Assembly: GCA_016946835.1 (NCBI GenBank)
Contig: JACVTC010000001.1
Coordinates: 1,627,501-1,660,000, forward strand
From: Neocallimastix lanati (nom. inval.)
Taxonomy: Eukaryota; Neocallimastigomycota; Neocallimastigomycetes; Neocallimastigales; Neocallimastigaceae
Direction of reading: 5' to 3'
Length of the DNA: 32,500 nt
Positions 27,450-32,500 of the stretch are shown in pieces (the first letter of the stretch is position 1; every line of letters starts with the position of its first letter). A program made the translations under genes and the position numbers. The notes under the pieces are model-generated. The model had not been told where the DNA came from, ran no database searches, and saw nothing but the letters and a program-made list of their open reading frames with translations.

Positions 27450-29527
27450 TTCAAGTAATAGTGGAGATAAATAAATAAATATAAAAAAAAAAAGTATAAA
27501 ATTTAATAATGAAATCAGAAATAAAAGTAAATAATACAATAAAATTAAAAAAATAAATAAATATAACAATCAACAAAAATAAAAAAAAAAATTCAATTTG
27601 GAATAATATATTCAATGCATATATTAATATATAATATATTAAATTGTATACCTTCATGCGTACATAATTAAATGAAATCCAATATATATATGTTATTTAT
27701 TATTTTATTATTATTTTATTTTATTTTGAAAACTTTATATACTAAAATTAAAATTATATAATAATGATATATATATAAAAAAAATATATAGTTACATTTA
27801 AGGTATTGGCTGTTAATGGTACACCAATACTCAATATCAATGGTCAGCAATATCAAATGGAAGCTGGAGAGTATCCACAATATAAAGTTAAAGTGAATGT
27901 AGATTCTTTCCCAGTACAATATAATTATATAGTTGCTACCGATGCTAATAATGCTGTATCAGAACAATTTGTTCGTACACGTCAGAAAGATGAAAAAGCT
28001 CTTAACGAGTTCTTCAATAGATCTTTAACAGTAAAAAAACACCCAGAACTTCCAAGAGCTTATGAAGCTTTCCCATATTTTGAACAATCTAAACTTTATG
28101 ATGATAGTTTCGTTTCTACTATCATTGTTACTTGTGATCCAGCTCAATTACAGGCTCTTTATGCTGATACTGAAGCTAAAACAAAAATTCCAGCTGTAGT
28201 TGTTTATGCTTCTCCATACGCTGTAAAAACTTTTAAAGAAGCTCAATTTGCTCTTAGTGGTCAATCTACTAGAGAAGTTCCAAAACTTAGTTATAAAATT
28301 TCTAATTTAAAGGATGGTAAGAAGGAACTTTATAACCGTTCTTCAATAAAGTTACGTGCTGAACATATGGATTACTCTTATATAAGAGATAAGATTTATG
28401 GTGATATTGTAAATTCTCTTGGTGTTCCAACTGCTCAAAATACTTTTACTCGTGTTTTCATTAATGGTAGAGATATTGGTTTATTTGATCTTTCAGATGA
28501 TATTACCAACAATCGTTATCTTCGTGAAACTTTCAATAAAGGTGAAAAGTTTACTGCAGAAAATCCAATTTACAAAGCAGATTGTGATGGATTAGGTGGT
28601 ATTTATGGTGAATTAGCTTATTATGGTGATGATATCACTAATCCAAATTACGCTATCTATACCTACAAGGGTGATGATGTTACCCAAGACAGTACAGTTC
28701 ATGTTGCACAAGATATTATTCCTTTATTAAAAGAAATTGATGCCTATAAGAATGGTTTAGCTCAAAGTTTCAGCCTTGATACTGAAAGTTTCTTAAAATC
28801 AATGGCCATGGAATTTTTAGCTGGTGCCGTTGATAATTACTGGAATAAGCCAGGTAATTATTATCTTTTTAAAGATACTGCTAAGAATTTGTGGTATTTC
28901 CATGATGCCGATTTCCATTATAGTTTCGGTGTTGATAGTGATCCAGATCTTATGCTTAATACTCCTCTTGCCCAATACCCACCACTTTTTGCTAATGAAA
29001 ATATTAGAAAGGATAGAGCTCCATTGGATGCACTCCGTAGTCATCCAGATGTTGAAGCCCACTTTAGAGACATTATTGCACGTCTTCTTAAGACCTCTTT
29101 CAATCCAAGTGCTATCTTCCCACGTATTGATTCCTTAGCTGATCTTATTCGTGAAGATGCTGAATGGGATATTTCTATTAAACCAAAAGAAAATCCAAAT
29201 CCAACTTCCGAATTATATCTTGCTGAAAACATAGATGGTTTTGATATTGATACTAAATCTGAAAATCCACAAGGTGTTCCTGGTGGTTTCTCAATTAAGT
29301 ATTACATTAAAACAAGAGCTAATAATGTAGCTAATGAATTACAAATTCAAATTCCAGCACAATTTGAAAGTGATTTAGGTACTGTTGTAAGCCCAGATGC
29401 TAATGCTAAAGAAATGAAGGGTAATGTTGATGATGGTGATGATAAAGCAAATGGTAGTATTAAGATAAATTCATGGAATATGAGTTTAACAGTTTTCCTT
29501 CTTTTAATTACTTTATTATTTTATTAA
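27254..29527 (+). CDS. CotH kinase-family secreted protein, gene 4 (subtype B), two exons
   Basis: Exons 27254-27323 and 27792-29527 give 601 residues. The signal peptide is MRFNKFVGTILLSIPALLAKA, with likely cleavage before EE. Core blocks are GQSTREVPKLSYKIS (about 180-194), KLRAEHMD (210-217), DNYW (371-374) and HDADFHYSFG (394-403). KADCDGLGGIYG and the PKENPNPT block pair it with gene 2. The tail carries an Asp/Gly/Lys-rich stretch and NGS before a hydrophobic end (MSLTVFLLLITLLFY), a probable GPI signal. Third codon positions are strongly T/A-biased. NRS sequons in the N-terminal half are consistent with a glycosylated secreted protein. Kinase activity is inferred from the family and the substrate is unknown. 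Confidence 0.93.
27324..27791 (+). other. Intron of CotH gene 4
   Basis: A 468-bp intron, GTAAAT to TATATAG, phase 1 (EE/V), at the conserved position. It is the longest version of the shared intron and includes an A-run at about 27425-27449. Confidence 0.9.
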
Positions 29528-29650
29528 TTATAAAAATGAATAAATAATAAAGAATTAAAAAGAAAAAAAAAAATAATTATTATATAATAAGTAAATATAA
29601 TAAGTAATATTTTAAAATAAATACATAAATAAAATATATATATATGCTTT

Positions 29651-29686
<36 letters not shown>

Positions 29687-30809
29687 CATAAATATAATGT
29701 AAAAAAGAAAAAAAAATTAAAATTAATATAATATTAAAATTAATATAATGATGATAATAATTTAATAATAATTTAATTAATACCATTAAAATTATAATAA
29801 TTATATATATATTTATAAAATAAATTACTTTCAAGTAATTTTTTTTTTTTAAAATAATAAAAATAATTAATATAATATCAATATCATAATTATTTTAATA
29901 ATTTAGATTAAAATAGTTAATAATAACTATTTTTTTATTATTAATAAATTCATAATTTATATATATAGATATTAATAACAAAATAAAATAAAAAATATAT
30001 ATATATTATTGATATAAATAATAGTTAATTAAAGAATGAAATAAAAAAAAAATAAAAGTTAAAAAAATCTAGTAAAAGAATGAATATAAGAAATAAGAAT
30101 GAAAAAAAAAAAAAAAAAATTTGGAAATATAAAAAAAAATTCATATTTAAAAAGAAATATGAGTTTTAAAAAGTTTCATTCTTTAAATGATTTGGAATTA
30201 TTTTTAGTAATATTAAAATTTTTGAAAAGAAACAAACAAACCAGTAAGGAAAAAAAAAAAAACGAATAAATAAATCAAGAGTTAAGGAAAAGTTATATAA
30301 AATAATACAACTATTATTTTTTAAATAATATATTCAAAATGAAAATTTATATATATAATCAAATATTTATTAAAAAAATATATATATATATTAATAATAT
30401 AAAAAATATCAATAAAAAAATATCATAAATAATATAATAATTAATAATTATAAAAAAAAAAAAAATAAATATATAAAAATAAAAATAAAAAATTGTAATA
30501 ATCTTTAATTATTATGATTTATAATTAATATTTATAGAACATTATTAATAATATAATTATAAAAAAAAATAATAATAATAATAAAAAAGAAGAAAAAGAA
30601 AAAAAGAAAAGAAAAAAAAAAAAAAGATAAAACTTTTTTTTTTTTTTTTTTTTTTAAATATATATATAGAATTAAAAAAACAATATAATTATTTATATAT
30701 ATCATATGTTTAATAAATAAATAAATAAATAAAAATTGGTAAATAAGAAAAAGAAAGAAAGAAAGCAAAAAAAAAAAAAAAAAGTGTTAGGAAATAAGTT
30801 TTTTTTTTC

Positions 30810-30841
<32 letters not shown>

Positions 30842-31511
30842 TTTTTTTTTTTTTTTTTATTGAAAGTCATATGAATAAAAAAAAAAAGAAAGAATAGAAA
30901 GAAAAGGTTTTTAATTTTTTTTTTTTTTTTAATTAATTTTAATTAATAAAAAAAAATAAAATAAAATAAAAAAGTTAAAAAAACGAAAATGAAGTAAATT
31001 TTTTTTGAATTTTTTTTTTTTTTTTTTTTTCATCATTATTAATCATTTTTATCATTTTTATTTTTATTTTTATTTTTATTTTTATTTTTATTTATACTTA
31101 ATTTCAAAAAGTTTTTTTTATATATATACAATTTTTTTATTTGCCTCTAAAATTTTTTTGTTGTGTTTTAGTAAAGTAAAAAAAAAAAAAAAATTTTGTT
31201 AAATTTAATATTATTATAATTAATTAATTAATAATTTTGATAATCATATCATGATGATAATATCATGGATATCACAAAAATAAATAAATAAATAAAATAA
31301 TAATTATAAGTAATAATAATAATAATAATAATAATAATTCTTTTTTTTTTTTTTTTTAAAAAAGTTCCAAAGATTAATAACTATGTTAAATATAAAACGA
31401 AAAATTATACTAGTTTAAACATTTATATATATATATAAATATTTTTTCAGTTGTTTAATTTTATATATCTTATTATTTGTATAAAAAAATATTTATGATT
31501 TAAAATAAAAA

Positions 31512-31515
<4 letters not shown>

Positions 31516-31580
<65 letters not shown>

Positions 31581-31581
31581 A
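31516..31581 (+). repeat. (ATAA)n microsatellite
   Basis: About 16 units of the same tetranucleotide as at 670-736 and 18384-18447. Confidence 0.97.
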
Positions 31582-32222
31582 AGGATATAAATTTTAAAAA
31601 ATAGTTATAAATTTTTTTTTTATTTTTTTCTTATGATGACACAAAAGATTTATAATAAAAAAAAAAAAAAAATAATTAAATTATCCCTTCTATAAAATTT
31701 TTTTTAAAAAAAAAAAAAAAGTGGAGAATAAAAGTAATGATGATAATAATAAAATAAAAAAAAAATAAAAATAAAATAAAATAAAAATGAAAATGAAAAT
31801 GAAAAAAAAAAAATAAAAAAATTAAAAATATATTAATATAAATATATAAAAGTAGATTTTTTTTTTTTAAAAAATAAAAAAATTAAAATACCCCTTCTTT
31901 AAAAAAAATACCCCTTCTTAAAAAAAAAAAAAAAAAATTAAATAAAATAAAATTAAAGTAGATAAATATTTTTTTTTTCTAAAGGAAAAAAAAATACTAA
32001 AAATAAAAAATAAAAGGGATGGAAAGGAATAGAATTTAAAAATAATAAAAAAAAAAAATATCAAAAATAAAAAAAAAAAATTAAAAAATTTAAAATAATG
32101 ATTATTAATTAAAATAAATTAAAATAAAAAAAATATTGAAATAAATAATAAATTAAGATATAATATATTATTGATTATTTATAAAATCAAATAAGAATTA
32201 AAGGTTTGATTTGGGGAGGTTG

Positions 32223-32258
32223 CATTACGCCAATTTTTTCACGTGATGTATATAAATA
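32223..32258 (+). promoter_or_regulatory. Promoter-like cluster at the right edge
   Basis: CATTACGCCAAT (32223-32234, including a CCAAT box), the palindrome TCACGTGA (32239-32246) and TATATAAATA (32249-32258) stand within 36 bp in a patch with more G and C than its surroundings. They could belong to a gene beginning past the window edge. No start codon with a long frame follows inside the window. Confidence 0.35.
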
Positions 32259-32500
32259 TGTGGCTATAGCTATATTATGCTACATAATATTATTTTATTG
32301 TATTAATTTGTTATTTCAATTTTTAAATTAATTATTAAGTGTATAATTAAATAAATCATATAATGGTTAGATTTTATGATTTTAATTCTTTTATTTAAAT
32401 GCTATTAACAAAAGAATTATATAAAAATATAAATGTTATTAAAAATATAAGTATCATTAATAATAATTCTTTTATTTAAATATTATTAAAAAAAATAATT

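Larger units (their letters stand above)
29528..32500. other. Right spacer, low complexity
   Basis: After gene 4 the DNA is homopolymers and short repeats, including ATAA units at 31516-31581. No gene is recognised up to the edge. The only ordinary-composition patch is at about 32190-32290. Confidence 0.8.

Noticed and set aside
28817-29138. Frames of 63-104 codons overlapping gene 4, and similar ones at 5147-5341, 11510-11698 and 22815-23019
   Set aside because: Shadows of the CotH coding frames, with no independent features.

Overview
This window looks like a fragment of a eukaryotic, very probably anaerobic gut fungus (Neocallimastigomycota), nuclear genome. The evidence is extreme A+T richness, homopolymer runs of 20-50 bases throughout, dense microsatellites, GT-AG spliceosomal introns, and isolated coding islands of ordinary composition. 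The coding islands encode secreted CotH-family proteins, which are abundant in gut fungi and also known in Mucorales. The assignment to phylum is inference; no rRNA or tRNA gene is visible to anchor it.

Layout, all genes on the + strand: (1) 1-3808, low-complexity DNA with a 23-bp tandem repeat and one small possible gene relic. (2) 3921-5920, CotH gene 1. (3) 5921-9819, spacer with a perfect 29-bp inverted repeat and two ordinary-composition patches. (4) 9820-11886, CotH gene 2. (5) 11887-20776, a spacer containing a decayed, 5'-truncated LINE retrotransposon (about 12670-15420) and a minisatellite. (6) 20777-23177, CotH gene 3, with an extra intron filled by a TAA microsatellite. (7) 23178-27253, spacer with a large minisatellite related, in inverted orientation, to the one before gene 3. 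(8) 27254-29527, CotH gene 4. (9) 29528-32500, low-complexity DNA with a promoter-like patch near the right edge.

The four CotH genes share one design: a 70-nt first exon encoding a 23-residue signal peptide region, a phase-1 intron at the identical codon, a CotH kinase-like domain of about 550 residues, and a Ser/Gly/Asp-rich stretch followed by a hydrophobic C-terminus that looks like a GPI-anchor signal. They are predicted cell-surface proteins, 587-601 residues long. Genes 1 and 3 form one subtype (A) and genes 2 and 4 another (B), so the array reads A-B-A-B with similar A-to-B spacing. This suggests duplication of an A-B pair. The substrate and function in gut fungi are not evident from sequence.

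The most informative oddity is the LINE relic. Its reverse transcriptase motifs are readable in order, but broken by many +1 insertions of A or T and by long poly-A/poly-T tracts, some at former Lys codons. The neighbouring CotH frames are intact, so this looks like insertion-biased neutral decay rather than general sequencing error.
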